Shown here piece after piece: positions 11,026 to 20,114 of a stretch of 64,000 nucleotides of DNA (position 1 is the stretch's first letter; each line of letters begins with the position of its first letter). Source of the stretch: Sphingobacterium sp. SGG-5 (GTDB lineage: Bacteria; Bacteroidota; Bacteroidia; Sphingobacteriales; Sphingobacteriaceae); contig NZ_JAAKGO010000001.1 in NCBI RefSeq assembly GCF_011043525.1, positions 248,001 through 312,000 of the forward strand. Reading direction: 5' to 3'. A program made the translations under genes and the position numbers. The notes below the pieces were generated by a model, which was not told the DNA's origin, made no database searches, and saw nothing but the letters and a program-made list of their open reading frames with translations.

Positions 11026-11724
11026 TTAAATACCTGCTACTGATTTAGTTTCGATGTGAATACCCGGACTCATTGTTGATGAGATGTAGATACTCTTAAA
11101 GTATGTTCCCTTAGCTGCTGAAGGTTTCAATTTTGCAATAGTCTGTAATACTTCTAATGCATTTTCGTAAATCTTCTCTGCCGGGAAGGACACTTTTCCA
11201 ACTGAAGTATGGATGATACCTGTCTTGTCGACTTTGAAATCTATCTTACCGCCTTTTACGTCTGTTACAGCTTTACCGACTTCGGTCGTTACTGTACCCG
11301 TCTTAGGATTTGGCATTAAGTTTCGCGGACCTAATATACGACCCAATTTACCCACTTTAGCCATAACCGAAGGCATAGTAATAATGATATCAACGTCAGT
11401 CCACCCACCTTCAATTTTGCTGATATACTCGTCAAGACCTACGTAATCCGCGCCGGCCGCCTTAGCTTCTTCCTCCTTATCGGGAGTACACAATACTAAT
11501 ACGCGAACAGTCTTACCGGTTCCGTGAGGTAATGTCGCAATACCGCGAACCATTTGATTAGCTTTACGAGGATCTACGCCCAAACGAACGTCGATATCCA
11601 CCGAAGCATCAAACTTGGTCGCCGTAATTTCTTTTACCAAAGCCGTAGCTTCCTGTAAAGAATACGTCTTACCAGCTTCAATTTTGGATAGTGCCGCTTT
11701 TTGATTTTTTGTTAATCTAGCCAC
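11026..11724 (-). CDS. rplA: Ribosomal protein uL1
   Basis: This 232-residue protein matches the usual L1 length and is part of the E-site stalk of the large subunit. Recognisable segments are [20 protein letters not shown], the loop [15 protein letters not shown]-type sequence (here [13 protein letters not shown]), [18 protein letters not shown] and the C-terminal [13 protein letters not shown]. It lies 22 bases after rplK and 2 bases before rplJ. In many bacteria L1 represses its own rplK-rplA mRNA; this is plausible here but no binding structure was worked out. Confidence 0.98.
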   Translation of the reverse strand: MARLTKNQKAALSKIEAGKTYSLQEATALVKEITATKFDASVDIDVRLGVDPRKANQMVRGIATLPHGTGKTVRVLVLCTPDKEEEAKAAGADYVGLDEYISKIEGGWTDVDIIITMPSVMAKVGKLGRILGPRNLMPNPKTGTVTTEVGKAVTDVKGGKIDFKVDKTGIIHTSVGKVSFPAEKIYENALEVLQTIAKLKPSAAKGTYFKSIYISSTMSPGIHIETKSVAGI

Positions 11725-11746
11725 TTTCTTAAACTGATTTCGTTAA

Positions 11747-12190
11747 TTAATTTTTCCAAGGAGCGTCACCTGAAACAGTGATACCCATACTACGAGCTGT
11801 ACCAGCCACCATGCGCATTGCTGATTCAACACTGAATGCATTCAAATCCGGCATTTTATCTTTTGCGATAGCCTCCACTTGCTCCCATGATATAGCAGCA
11901 ACTTTTTTACGGTTAGGCTCGCCGGACCCACCTTTTACTTTAGCAGCATCTTTCAACTGCACAGCAACCGGAGGAGTCTTGATGATAAAATCAAAAGATT
12001 TGTCGGCATAAACAGTGATAACAACAGGCAACACTTGTCCTGGTTTGTCTTGCGTACGAGCGTTGAACTGCTTACAGAAATCCATGATATTTACACCCTT
12101 AGCACCTAAAGCAGGTCCTACTGGTGGAGATGGATTAGCTGCACCGCCCTTCACTTGTAATTTTACTAACGCACTGACTTCTTTTGCCAT
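11747..12190 (-). CDS. rplK: Ribosomal protein uL11
   Basis: This 147-residue protein binds the GTPase-associated region of 23S rRNA. The N-terminal domain carries the proline-rich [25 protein letters not shown], split here into [14 protein letters not shown] and [11 protein letters not shown], and the RNA-binding C-terminal domain includes [10 protein letters not shown]. It is the first gene of the operon, with a promoter predicted at 12299-12329. In most Bacteroidota secE and nusG precede rplK; here the next gene upstream is a toxin-like gene on the same strand, so neither is close by. Confidence 0.98.
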   Translation of the reverse strand: MAKEVSALVKLQVKGGAANPSPPVGPALGAKGVNIMDFCKQFNARTQDKPGQVLPVVITVYADKSFDFIIKTPPVAVQLKDAAKVKGGSGEPNRKKVAAISWEQVEAIAKDKMPDLNAFSVESAMRMVAGTARSMGITVSGDAPWKN

Positions 12191-12298
12191 CTTTCTGTGT
12201 TATTTAATTTGTTAAATGTTTGTTAGTAAGTTGGAAGCAATAACGTAACATTTAGTTTTCGTTTCGCACAAAGCATAGTTTTGCAACAAAACGAGGTG

Positions 12299-12329
12299 CA
12301 AAGATATAGATAAGTTTTGGATTACACAA
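12299..12329 (-). promoter_or_regulatory. Promoter of the rplK-rpoC operon
   Basis: On the minus strand TTG (12327-12329) is followed after exactly 20 bases by TATCTTTG (12299-12306), a full match to TAnnTTTG. The predicted start near 12292 leaves a leader of about 100 bases before rplK, much longer than the leaders of the other promoters seen here. That leaves room for control of the operon. Confidence 0.65.
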
Positions 12330-12373
12330 GGATGTTAGTGAAAGAAATATTAAATTGCATAGACCATAAGAGA

Positions 12374-12694
12374 TTATAAAAAATTTACGTCTTCCATATG
12401 ATTATTTGTAATATACGTTATAACGTAACGCGCACCCCTGCTTTCAAAAAAGATATACCAAGTCGTATGGCTGTTAGCTTTATAAAAAACATATTTTGAC
12501 CCATATCGTCTAAGTTTGTGTGGAGTTCGTTTAGGCGGGAAATTTACGAGATCAAACTCAATGAAATCATAAATTTTTGACACATAAACCTGTGCAGATT
12601 CTTCAAAACCAAAGTATTCCTTTTCAAAAAGAATCCAGATAAGGTTTTCAAGAAAATCAGCTACATCTTGTTGAAGTACAACTACTTTTTCCAA
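12374..12694 (-). CDS. RelE/ParE-like toxin (putative)
   Basis: This 106-residue basic protein has the look of a RelE/ParE-fold toxin. The C-terminal half, with LRRYGSKYVFYKANSHTTWY, IFFESRGARYVITYITNN and the ending HMEDVNFL, has the alternating strand pattern of that fold. The N-terminal half is helical. Toxins of this fold cut mRNA or poison gyrase; the target here is unknown. The gene overlaps the end of the small upstream gene (12682-12885) by 13 bases, which is typical of antitoxin-toxin coupling. The assignment rests on size, pattern and arrangement, not on a database hit. Confidence 0.62.
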   Translation of the reverse strand: MEKVVVLQQDVADFLENLIWILFEKEYFGFEESAQVYVSKIYDFIEFDLVNFPPKRTPHKLRRYGSKYVFYKANSHTTWYIFFESRGARYVITYITNNHMEDVNFL

Positions 12695-12885
12695 GGTAAC
12701 GATTTTATGAAATCAGCTGTTTTTTTTCTTGCATCATCTATGGAAAGCCCTTGTTTCCATTCCCTTTCAAAATCAAAAGGCTCGGACTCGTTCTTCCTAA
12801 TCCTTTTAATTTGTTCAATTATAAAAGGATTGTCTAAAGAATTTATCCATTGAATGATTTCTTTTTTTTCAACTGCTATATCCAT
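12682..12885 (-). CDS. Small antitoxin-like protein (putative)
   Basis: This 67-residue protein is rich in charged residues (EREWKQGLSIDDARKK) and predicted to be mostly helical. It overlaps the downstream toxin-like gene by 13 bases. Its first half (KKEIIQWINSLDNPFIIEQIKRIRK) is like the short antitoxins found next to RelE/ParE genes in Bacteroidota. No DNA-binding domain is evident, so autoregulation would need another mechanism. A good promoter lies just upstream, so the pair has its own transcript separate from rplK. An alternative is a conserved small protein pair with no toxin role. Confidence 0.6.
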   Translation of the reverse strand: MDIAVEKKEIIQWINSLDNPFIIEQIKRIRKNESEPFDFEREWKQGLSIDDARKKTADFIKSLPWKK

Positions 12886-12905
12886 TTCACACTGTTTTGA
12901 TTTAT

Positions 12906-12939
12906 CAAAGTTAACAATTTTTGGGCATATTATTTCAAA
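12906..12939 (-). promoter_or_regulatory. Promoter of the toxin-antitoxin-like pair
   Basis: On the minus strand TTTG (12936-12939) is followed after 22 bases by TAACTTTG (12906-12913), an exact TAnnTTTG box. The start would be near 12899, about 14 bases before the ATG at 12885. The -33 element overlaps the last codons of the lacI-type gene upstream. Confidence 0.55.
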
Positions 12940-13940
12940 ACCAGCTTGGTGGGAATAGTGACCTCCTGAGGGGTAATGGGCTCTTTACTTTGTAATATTT
13001 CGAACAAAATCTCAGCGGCTTTGCGCCCTTGCTCATCAGGATATTGCTCGATATTACCGAGGGGCGGATTTTCAATATATTTCCACAAGGGATAGTTTGC
13101 AAAACTGATGAAATGCATTTCCTGACCAATACCAATACCTTTTTGACGGGCGAACTTCATGACGTCCAGCGTGATGAAATCGCTACAGGACAGGACGGCC
13201 GACGGACGCTCGGGGAAAGCACATATCTGATCCAAGGCAGCTCGATTTCCTTCCTCCGTCAAATCGGAATGTACCACGTACTTGTCTTCAAAAGTAATTC
13301 CGTTTTTTTCCAATGCCTCTTTAAAAGCCTGTGTCCGCACGGTGGAAGCCAACAGATTTTCAGGGCCGTTGATCATAGCGATTTCCCGGTGGCCGCGCGA
13401 CACAAAAGCATCAACAGCCTCATGCACCCCAGCTACCAAGTCACTCTGCACTTTATGAACGCCTTCGACATCGGGTACCACATCAAAGAAAACAACGGGT
13501 ATCTCGGCACTTGCCAAAATATCCATAAACCCCAGGTCCCTGCTGTTTTTGGCGAGCGACATCAACACGCCATCGACACGGTGCTTTTTGAAGGTCTGTA
13601 CAATTTTCATTTGTCTTTCGGGGTTATCCAACGACTGTCCCAAAATCACCGTGTAATGATGTTGGTCTGCCAGATCCTCAATGGCGCTGATAGCCGCAGA
13701 GAAAAAAGGCTCAGATAGATTGGGCAATACAACGCCTATTGTATACGTCTTCCGCTGCTTAAAAAATATGGCCGTCTGATTCGGTTCATAATTCAGCTCT
13801 TCCGCCATCTTCTTCACCCGCATGGTTGTGACCAGGCCAATGCTCGGGTGGTCATTCAGCGCACGCGAAACCGTCGATGGTGAAATCTTGAGCTTACGTG
13901 CTATTTCTTTGATGGTAGTCGGCTTGTTAAGTTTACTCAT
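12930..13940 (-). CDS. LacI-family transcriptional regulator
   Basis: This 336-residue protein is a standard LacI/PurR-type regulator. The N-terminal helix-turn-helix is TTIKEIARKLKISPSTVSRA (residues 8-27), followed by the hinge helix NYEPNQTA. The rest is the periplasmic-binding-protein-like domain (TYTIGVVLPNLSEPFFS, residues 65-81). It probably senses a sugar or related ligand; which one cannot be told. It lies 5 bases after the S41 protease gene on the same strand and is probably the last gene of the lolD-led cluster, an unusual setting because no sugar genes are adjacent. Confidence 0.93.
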   Translation of the reverse strand: MSKLNKPTTIKEIARKLKISPSTVSRALNDHPSIGLVTTMRVKKMAEELNYEPNQTAIFFKQRKTYTIGVVLPNLSEPFFSAAISAIEDLADQHHYTVILGQSLDNPERQMKIVQTFKKHRVDGVLMSLAKNSRDLGFMDILASAEIPVVFFDVVPDVEGVHKVQSDLVAGVHEAVDAFVSRGHREIAMINGPENLLASTVRTQAFKEALEKNGITFEDKYVVHSDLTEEGNRAALDQICAFPERPSAVLSCSDFITLDVMKFARQKGIGIGQEMHFISFANYPLWKYIENPPLGNIEQYPDEQGRKAAEILFEILQSKEPITPQEVTIPTKLVLK

Positions 13941-13945
13941 AATCG

Positions 13946-15475
13946 TTAATCTTTCTTATACTTGAACATACCATGGCGAATAGGGCTTTTATCAAAGCTC
14001 TTTATGGACTTGCTGACCGCCGGCACCTCCTTGGTCGTCCCCGCAGAGGCTATCTTCGCCTTAGGGCTCGGAGCTATATGTTCTAATGCTGCAGCCAACA
14101 TAGTTTCTTGGGGATCACCAAAATCCCGAAAATTTTCAAACTCCCAAACGTGTGCATTGGGTATCATGCCGTCGAAATAATTGCCTTCTTTATTTTTATT
14201 AAAGGTTTTAAACGAACTGGCATAAAGCTGTATATCTTCATTCACGATATTAATGCCGAAAAAGCCAACGGGTTTACCATAAGTTCTTAAGGATACCTGC
14301 TGATTATTAGCGACTCCATAGACGCCTATCATATACACGGTCATATGAGCCTTCAAACTATTCATTAGCAATTCGCTGGCCGACGCCGTGCCATCGGTTA
14401 CCAAAAAATAAACCCGCGTTAAATTCAGATTGCCGTTTTTTACAATTTTGACGGGACCAAACTCTTCACCCTCATCCAGCCAGCCCCAACCCTTCAGCAC
14501 GGGGTTCACATCATAGGTATACATGATATCACCGTTTGCAGACGCTGGTGCTATCCGATTGACCAGATACTCGGCGGTGTTCGTGGCACCTCCACCATTG
14601 TAGCGCAAATCGACGACCAGCTCATTGATTCCGGCATCCTCGAACTCGTCAAAAATATCGTCAAACTGTCCTTTCATCCCATTGCTTCCGTTTACATCGA
14701 CAAAGGAGTCAAACGCCAGATACCCTACCTTTTTACCTTTATATTCGATCACCCTGTCGTCAAGGACAGGATCTATATTGAAAGAGGTGCTCACGATTTC
14801 TTTCGTAAATGGTGAGCCGGACGGAGGCTCTATCCCTAAAGTTGCTTTGCTCGACAGTAAAAACTCATCTATAGTTTTAAAATTTTCCAATTCCTGCGAG
14901 GTAAAATCCAGGTTGGTCTTCCCGTCTATGCTAACAATCCGGTCTCCTCGGCGTATGCCGGCAGCATATACAGAAGAATTCTTATCGACGCTCCGAACAT
15001 AAAGATACGCTGGATCATTTGAGGTTTCGGATAAAAATAGAAGCCACATACCATAGCTGCTCGTTATCCCGTCCTGCAACTCGCCGCTAATAACCCCCTT
15101 TCTATCGATAAAACTATACCAATCGTAATTTGATCCGTTTGAAGAGGTTTTGGTTTGCGCCATGAGGTGCTCGAGCACATCTTCTCCGGTTTCAAAATAC
15201 TGCGTATAATTATCACGTAGATAATTCCTTCTGTCTATTAAATTGATGCTGGATGTCTTTGGCAGTATCATATCTTGCCATAGCGACACCACCTTGTAAT
15301 AGTACCAAATCGAATCCCTGACTTTATTTTCAAACTCATCATCGAGGTAAACACTCCTTTCATCTGTAGAACCGTCGGGTTCGACAACCTCTTTCTTACA
15401 ACTCACAAAGCTCGTTAATAAAAAAAGAAACATAACTATACTTACATTTCCTCGAATGTTTCCTTTATTTATCAT
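13946..15475 (-). CDS. S41-family (C-terminal processing) peptidase, lipoprotein
   Basis: From the ATG at 15475 the protein has 509 residues and starts with a lipoprotein signal ending in FLLTSFVSC, so it is probably attached to the outer membrane. An upstream ATG at 15559 would add 28 residues in front of this signal and is unlikely. A PDZ-like segment (GIRRGDRIVSIDGKTNLDF) precedes the catalytic core. The core shows VDLRYNGGGATNTAEYL and the nucleophile region TDGTASASELLMNSL, where the Ser after A-S is the likely active residue. Members digest periplasmic proteins. The start overlaps the end of the HAD gene by 11 bases. Confidence 0.88.
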   Translation of the reverse strand: MINKGNIRGNVSIVMFLFLLTSFVSCKKEVVEPDGSTDERSVYLDDEFENKVRDSIWYYYKVVSLWQDMILPKTSSINLIDRRNYLRDNYTQYFETGEDVLEHLMAQTKTSSNGSNYDWYSFIDRKGVISGELQDGITSSYGMWLLFLSETSNDPAYLYVRSVDKNSSVYAAGIRRGDRIVSIDGKTNLDFTSQELENFKTIDEFLLSSKATLGIEPPSGSPFTKEIVSTSFNIDPVLDDRVIEYKGKKVGYLAFDSFVDVNGSNGMKGQFDDIFDEFEDAGINELVVDLRYNGGGATNTAEYLVNRIAPASANGDIMYTYDVNPVLKGWGWLDEGEEFGPVKIVKNGNLNLTRVYFLVTDGTASASELLMNSLKAHMTVYMIGVYGVANNQQVSLRTYGKPVGFFGINIVNEDIQLYASSFKTFNKNKEGNYFDGMIPNAHVWEFENFRDFGDPQETMLAAALEHIAPSPKAKIASAGTTKEVPAVSKSIKSFDKSPIRHGMFKYKKD

Positions 15476-16034
15476 TCGTATAAAAAATTTTATCTTTTGT
15501 TGTATCAAATTCCTTGGCCACATAATCAATAGGGTCGTAACCCCGGTATTTAAGCTCATCGACGAAATAAACCCGCAAGGCCTCTTTATGAGCTTCCAGT
15601 GCTCCCCATGCGATGTGTTTGATCTTATTGAGCTGTTCTACAGGATTACCTTTGGTCAAGATAGCTATTTTTTTTTCTTTTTCGAATAATGCTTGCAAAA
15701 AACGCTCGATTTCAGCAAACAAAAGCAGCTTCAAAGGCAAGTGCGCATTCGCCAGCAACCTATTCAGGTTCTCCTCATATTTAGGGGCCAAGCCAAAGCG
15801 CTCCTGAACGCGGGCGAAAAGCTGCTCTTCGCCGTGGCGAAGATAAGTATCCTTCATAAAAAGCGCCAGGTCATTGGCCGGAGGACGGCCTTCGGTAAAT
15901 TCGACAAACTGCGCAAAGAGATAGTACACCTGCAGCACATAATCCTGCCGGGGATAGAGCACATCGTCCAGCTCGAAACAATACACTGCTTTATCTAAGG
16001 GAATAGTATCTATCGCTATCATACGACAATCCAT
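15465..16034 (-). CDS. HAD-like protein with altered active site and short C-terminus
   Basis: This 189-residue protein has the HAD pyrimidine-nucleotidase-like layout. Motif I reads FELDDVLYP where active members read FDLDDTLYP, so the nucleophilic Asp is Glu. Motif II is present as ILTKGN. The protein ends at KIFYTNDK, where motif IV (usually a GDxxxxD loop) should be, so that motif and the last strand are missing. It may be a non-catalytic binding protein or a decaying gene whose 3' end was displaced by the overlapping S41 gene. It overlaps the upstream unknown gene by 16 bases. Confidence 0.7.
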   Translation of the reverse strand: MDCRMIAIDTIPLDKAVYCFELDDVLYPRQDYVLQVYYLFAQFVEFTEGRPPANDLALFMKDTYLRHGEEQLFARVQERFGLAPKYEENLNRLLANAHLPLKLLLFAEIERFLQALFEKEKKIAILTKGNPVEQLNKIKHIAWGALEAHKEALRVYFVDELKYRGYDPIDYVAKEFDTTKDKIFYTNDK

Positions 16035-16489
16035 ATAAAATCATCGCCGGAATCGGAGACGATACACAATCCGTTCCACGGTGCTTCGTCAAAAATATCG
16101 CCCGAGATCATATCTGTGTTGTCATTGATCAGGCATAACGGCAAATCCTTCGCCGGATCCTGGAGATAATTGACATCGGATAAGTCCTCCTTAGCGGGAC
16201 ATAGTACGCGAATACCGTATTCGTCAAACAGCACCGATGATTCGGCTAACGCCTGTGCTTCATCGACACCTAAGGGAAGTATATATTGCGCGGCTTTATC
16301 CAAGGCCAATTTCAACATTTCGTGGGCATACGTGGGATTCGCTCCTTTTGGAATGTCGGCATAAGAGGAACGGAGTACAGAGGGAACGGCCTCCGATGTG
16401 GCCTTCTCAATATCAAAAGAGGCGGAAAGCAATTTTGCAAGACGTAGACCTAACGGTCGCGTCGCATAGGTCATTATGATTTTTTCCAT
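16019..16489 (-). CDS. Conserved unknown protein with a Rossmann-like N-terminus
   Basis: This 156-residue protein is not firmly recognised. The opening MEKIIMTYATRPLGLRLAKL and the segment YILPLGVDEAQALAESSVLF followed by GIRVLCP resemble the pre-ATP-grasp domain of carboligases, without the ATP-grasp domain itself. The C-terminal part (LCIVSDSGDDFIWIVV) could be a small added strand pair. It has no signal peptide or membrane segment. It lies 6 bases after the LolD-type ATPase gene and overlaps the HAD gene, so all belong to one transcription unit. Function unknown. Confidence 0.7.
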   Translation of the reverse strand: MEKIIMTYATRPLGLRLAKLLSASFDIEKATSEAVPSVLRSSYADIPKGANPTYAHEMLKLALDKAAQYILPLGVDEAQALAESSVLFDEYGIRVLCPAKEDLSDVNYLQDPAKDLPLCLINDNTDMISGDIFDEAPWNGLCIVSDSGDDFIWIVV

Positions 16490-16495
16490 GGGTCT

Positions 16496-17152
16496 TTAAG
16501 CATAAATAAGGCCGTCGCGCATGTGTACGGTCCGATCAGAGATATTCGCCAGATCCTCATTGTGGGTCACAATAATGAAGGTTTGATTCATCGTGTCCCG
16601 CAGATGGAAAAATAATTGATGGAGCGATGCCGCATTTTCCGAGTCGAGGTTGCCCGAAGGCTCATCGGCCAAAATAATAGCAGGGTTGTTGATCAACGCC
16701 CGGGCTACAGATACCCTCTGCTGCTCACCACCGGACAGCTGACCAGGTTTATGATGAGCCCTGTCGGCGACGCCCAGTACATCCAATAGCTCCAATGCCC
16801 GCTTTTCGCTTTTAGACTTTCCGTCACCGCGGATGAATGCGGGAATACATACATTCTCCAACGCCGTAAATTCGGGTAGCAGATGATGGAATTGAAAAAC
16901 AAAGCCGATATGTTCATTCCTAAAAGCACTCAGACCGTTGGACGACAGGGTGTGGATCGGCTGATCGTTGATCATCAGCTCGCCTCTGTCTGCCTTATCC
17001 AGCGTACCTATTATATGGAGTAGCGTACTTTTACCCGCGCCTGAAGCGCCTACTATCGAAACGATCTCCCCCTTATTGACGGTCAGATCCACGCCTTTAA
17101 GAATAGGAAGCGCTCCATATGATTTATAAATATTCGTGGCTCGCAATATCAT
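16496..17152 (-). CDS. lolD: LolD-type ABC transporter ATP-binding protein
   Basis: This 218-residue ATPase has Walker [10 protein letters not shown] (residues 35-43), the Q-loop in [12 protein letters not shown], the signature LSGGEQQ (139-145) and Walker B ILADEP (160-165) followed by SGNLD. The sequence is of the LolD/MacB/FtsE group. LolD works with LolC/LolE to extract lipoproteins from the inner membrane. No permease gene is adjacent, as is common in Bacteroidota, so its partner is elsewhere and the exact assignment within the group is inferred. It is the first gene of the minus-strand cluster and is divergent from sucC. Confidence 0.85.
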   Translation of the reverse strand: MILRATNIYKSYGALPILKGVDLTVNKGEIVSIVGASGAGKSTLLHIIGTLDKADRGELMINDQPIHTLSSNGLSAFRNEHIGFVFQFHHLLPEFTALENVCIPAFIRGDGKSKSEKRALELLDVLGVADRAHHKPGQLSGGEQQRVSVARALINNPAIILADEPSGNLDSENAASLHQLFFHLRDTMNQTFIIVTHNEDLANISDRTVHMRDGLIYA

Positions 17153-17229
17153 ACCACGAAGTTAACAAAATCTCGGAGATTTGGAAGATAACGCCGAAGG
17201 GTACCTCAACGAAAGAAGTAAACAAAGTA

Positions 17230-17260
17230 TTGTCGCTTACGAATAAAAACACTAATTTTA
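17230..17260 (+). promoter_or_regulatory. Predicted promoter of sucC
   Basis: TTG (17230-17232) is followed after 20 bases by TAATTTTA (17253-17260), a near match to TAnnTTTG. The start would fall near 17267, about 12 bases before the ATG. Confidence 0.45.
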
Positions 17261-17278
17261 CCACCAAATTTTGTATCA

Positions 17279-18475
17279 ATGAATATTCACGAATATCAAG
17301 GAAAAGAAATACTTAAGAGTTTTGGCGTACGGGTACAAGAAGGTATTGTAGCCGAAACCCCTGCACAAGCCGTTGAAGCAGCGAAGAAATTAAAGGAAGA
17401 TCTTAACTCGGACTGGGTGGTCGTAAAGGCACAGATCCATGCTGGCGGACGCGGTAAAGGTGGTGGAGTCAAATTAGCGAAAAACCACGATGAGGTGTTA
17501 CAACGAGCTACCGACATCATTGGAATGCAGCTGGTTACACCGCAGACAGGCCCCGAAGGCAAAAAGGTCAATAAAGTGTTGGTCGCTCAAGATGTTTACT
17601 ATCCTGGTGAAAGTGAAACAAAAGAATTTTATATGTCTGTCCTGTTGGACCGTGCTAAGGGTCGTAACATCATCATGTATTCGACAGAAGGTGGTATGGA
17701 CATTGAAGAGGTTGCAGAAAAGACACCTCACCTGATCTTTAAGGAAGAGGTGGATCCGAAAGTGGGATTGCAAGGTTTCCAAGCACGGAAAATTGCTTTC
17801 AACCTGGGTCTATCGGGTGCGGCACACAAGGACATGGTCAAATTCGTAGCTGCACTTTATAAAGCGTATGATGCTATAGATGCTTCTTTGTTTGAAATCA
17901 ACCCGGTTTTAAAAACATCGGATGATAAGATATTAGCGGTAGATGCGAAAGTAAATTTAGATGAAAATGCATTATATCGCCATGCTGACTTTGCCGCTTT
18001 ACGTGACCTTGCAGAAGAAGATCCAACAGAGGTAGAAGCAGGTGAATCTAACTTGAACTACGTGAAGCTGGATGGTAATGTGGGCTGTATGGTGAATGGT
18101 GCAGGTCTGGCGATGGCGACGATGGATATCATTAAAATTGCAGGTGGTGAGCCGGCCAACTTCCTTGACGTAGGGGGTACAGCGAATGCGGAAACGGTTA
18201 AAGCTGGTTTTAATATCATCTTGAAAGACCCGAATGTAAAAGCTATTTTAATCAACATCTTCGGTGGTATCGTTCGTTGTGATCGCGTGGCGCAAGGTGT
18301 CATCGATGCGTATCAGGAAATTGGAAACATCCCTGTGCCGATCATCGTTCGTCTTCAGGGAACAAACGCCGCTGAAGCGAAAAAGCTGATCGACGAATCT
18401 GGATTACAGGTGTATTCAGCGATCTTGCTGAAGGAAGCTGCGGAATTGGTTACTAAGGTATTGGAAGAGAAGTAA
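17279..18475 (+). CDS. sucC: Succinyl-CoA ligase (ADP-forming) subunit beta
   Basis: This 398-residue protein has the usual SucC length. With SucD it converts succinyl-CoA and ADP or GDP to succinate and ATP or GTP in the TCA cycle. The N-terminal [12 protein letters not shown] is the family signature and begins the ATP-grasp fold. [17 protein letters not shown] (residues 51-67) binds the nucleotide, and the C-terminal CoA-ligase domain contains [20 protein letters not shown] and [13 protein letters not shown]. No sucD gene is adjacent, so the alpha subunit must be elsewhere. A clear terminator follows. Confidence 0.97.
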   Translation: MNIHEYQGKEILKSFGVRVQEGIVAETPAQAVEAAKKLKEDLNSDWVVVKAQIHAGGRGKGGGVKLAKNHDEVLQRATDIIGMQLVTPQTGPEGKKVNKVLVAQDVYYPGESETKEFYMSVLLDRAKGRNIIMYSTEGGMDIEEVAEKTPHLIFKEEVDPKVGLQGFQARKIAFNLGLSGAAHKDMVKFVAALYKAYDAIDASLFEINPVLKTSDDKILAVDAKVNLDENALYRHADFAALRDLAEEDPTEVEAGESNLNYVKLDGNVGCMVNGAGLAMATMDIIKIAGGEPANFLDVGGTANAETVKAGFNIILKDPNVKAILINIFGGIVRCDRVAQGVIDAYQEIGNIPVPIIVRLQGTNAAEAKKLIDESGLQVYSAILLKEAAELVTKVLEEK

Positions 18476-18497
18476 TCATTCCCCAAAATAAAAACAG

Positions 18498-18528
18498 GGC
18501 TGCTTCAATAATATGAGCAGCCTTTTTT
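18498..18528 (+). terminator. Rho-independent terminator of sucC
   Basis: The arms GGCTGCT (18498-18504) and AGCAGCC (18516-18522) are followed by six T (18523-18528), 23 bases after the sucC stop. Confidence 0.85.
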
Positions 18529-18583
18529 ATTTGTCCCCACTATAATTTCACGGTAATTATTCCCAAAAACCAACCAAATACCG

Positions 18584-18591
18584 TATTTTTG
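18584..18591 (+). promoter_or_regulatory. -7 box of asnS
   Basis: TATTTTTG matches TAnnTTTG exactly. No good -33 element is present. Transcription would begin near 18598, which rules out the in-frame TTG at 18589 as start and supports the ATG at 18637 or 18640. Confidence 0.45.
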
Positions 18592-18636
18592 TCTTGCTTA
18601 CTGAAAGATAAGCAGATTATTATTTTTATTCTTTTA

Positions 18637-20085
18637 ATGATGGAACACACGCGAATTAAAAAACTATTGCTGTCCGAGGAGTACGGAAAAGAAGTCATTG
18701 TCAAAGGTTGGGTACGGACTTTCCGTAATAATCAGTTTATAGCTATCAATGACGGCTCTTCGATCCATAATATTCAGGCAGTAATAGATTTTACAAATAC
18801 GCCGGAGGACATCTTAAAAAGAATCACCACCGGAGCAGCCGTTCGCGTCAAAGGACAATTGGTGGAATCGATGGGCAAGGGCCAACGTGTGGAAGTCAAA
18901 GCGACGGAAGTAGCTATCATCGGAGACTCCCATCCCGAAAAATATCCTTTACAACCCAAAAAGCACAGCTTGGAGTTCTTGCGTGAGATCGCCCACCTGC
19001 GTTTCCGTACCACGACGTTCAATGCTATCTTCAAGGTACGCAACGCGCTGGCTTTCGCCGTCCACAAGTTCTTCAACGAGCGGGACTTTGTGTACATGCA
19101 CACCCCGATTATCACAGGTTCAGATGCCGAGGGTGCTGGCGAAATGTTTCGGGTAACGACACTTGACTTAAATCATATACCCCGCACGAAAGACGGACAG
19201 ATTGATTTTAAAGAGGACTTCTTTGGTAAATCGACTAACCTGACGGTATCGGGACAACTGGAGGGCGAGCTTGCTGCGCTGGCCTTCGGTAATATCTATA
19301 CTTTCGGACCTACTTTCCGCGCAGAGAACTCCAACACGACACGCCATCTGGCGGAGTTCTGGATGATCGAGCCGGAGATGGCTTTTTACGAGATTGAAGA
19401 CAATATGGATCTGGCAGAGGCTTTGCTTAAATATGTGATTAAGTACGCTTTAGAAACTTGTCCAGAGGAAATTGAATTCCTGAAAACCCGTCTGCTGGAC
19501 GAGGAAAAGTCAAAACCTCAAAACGAACGTTCGGAGCTGAACCTGGTCGAAAAACTGAACTTTGTCTTAGATCACGATTTTGAGCGTGTCACGTATACGA
19601 ATGCTATTGAAATCTTAAAAAGGAGCAAACCGAATCAGAAGAAGCAATTTAAATACCTTATCGAGGAATGGGGTGCGGATTTACAATCCGAACATGAACG
19701 CTACCTCGTCGAAAAGCATTTTAAGAAACCCGTTATCTTGACCGATTATCCGAGAGAGATCAAATCTTTCTACATGAAACAGAATGCTCCTGACGCAGAG
19801 GGTCGGCAGACGGTAAAAGCGATGGACATCTTATTCCCCGGAATTGGTGAGATGGTCGGCGGTTCGCAACGGGAGGAAAACCTCGATAAACTGTTAGCGC
19901 GTATGGATGAAGTGGGTATCCCTGCGGAAGAGATGGAGTGGTTCCTGGATACCCGCCGCTTTGGTTCGGTGCCGCACTCGGGTTTTGGTGTCGGCTTTGA
20001 GCGTTTAGTGCTATTTACAACAGGCATGACCAACATACGGGATGTTATTCCTTTCCCACGCACGCCGAATAACGCTGAATTTTAA
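18637..20085 (+). CDS. asnS: Asparaginyl-tRNA synthetase
   Basis: The protein has 482 residues from the ATG at 18637 (a second ATG follows at once at 18640). It charges tRNA-Asn. The N-terminal OB-fold anticodon-binding domain includes [15 protein letters not shown]. The class II catalytic domain shows motif 2 ([20 protein letters not shown]) and motif 3 ([12 protein letters not shown]). The acidic-binding features of AsnS rather than AspS are supported by overall similarity, including the long insert before motif 3. A TTG in frame at 18589 would extend the protein, but it falls inside the predicted -7 box. Confidence 0.96.
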   Translation: MMEHTRIKKLLLSEEYGKEVIVKGWVRTFRNNQFIAINDGSSIHNIQAVIDFTNTPEDILKRITTGAAVRVKGQLVESMGKGQRVEVKATEVAIIGDSHPEKYPLQPKKHSLEFLREIAHLRFRTTTFNAIFKVRNALAFAVHKFFNERDFVYMHTPIITGSDAEGAGEMFRVTTLDLNHIPRTKDGQIDFKEDFFGKSTNLTVSGQLEGELAALAFGNIYTFGPTFRAENSNTTRHLAEFWMIEPEMAFYEIEDNMDLAEALLKYVIKYALETCPEEIEFLKTRLLDEEKSKPQNERSELNLVEKLNFVLDHDFERVTYTNAIEILKRSKPNQKKQFKYLIEEWGADLQSEHERYLVEKHFKKPVILTDYPREIKSFYMKQNAPDAEGRQTVKAMDILFPGIGEMVGGSQREENLDKLLARMDEVGIPAEEMEWFLDTRRFGSVPHSGFGVGFERLVLFTTGMTNIRDVIPFPRTPNNAEF

Positions 20086-20114
20086 TAAAGCAAAAAATTT
20101 TATATCTTTAAAGG

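Noticed and set aside
18589-18636. In-frame TTG start extending asnS by 16 codons
   Set aside because: It falls within the predicted -7 box, and the added residues do not match the family N-terminus.
20101-20110. TATCTTTA box just before the unknown gene at 20115
   Set aside because: A start from it would fall at or after the ATG, so it cannot serve this gene.
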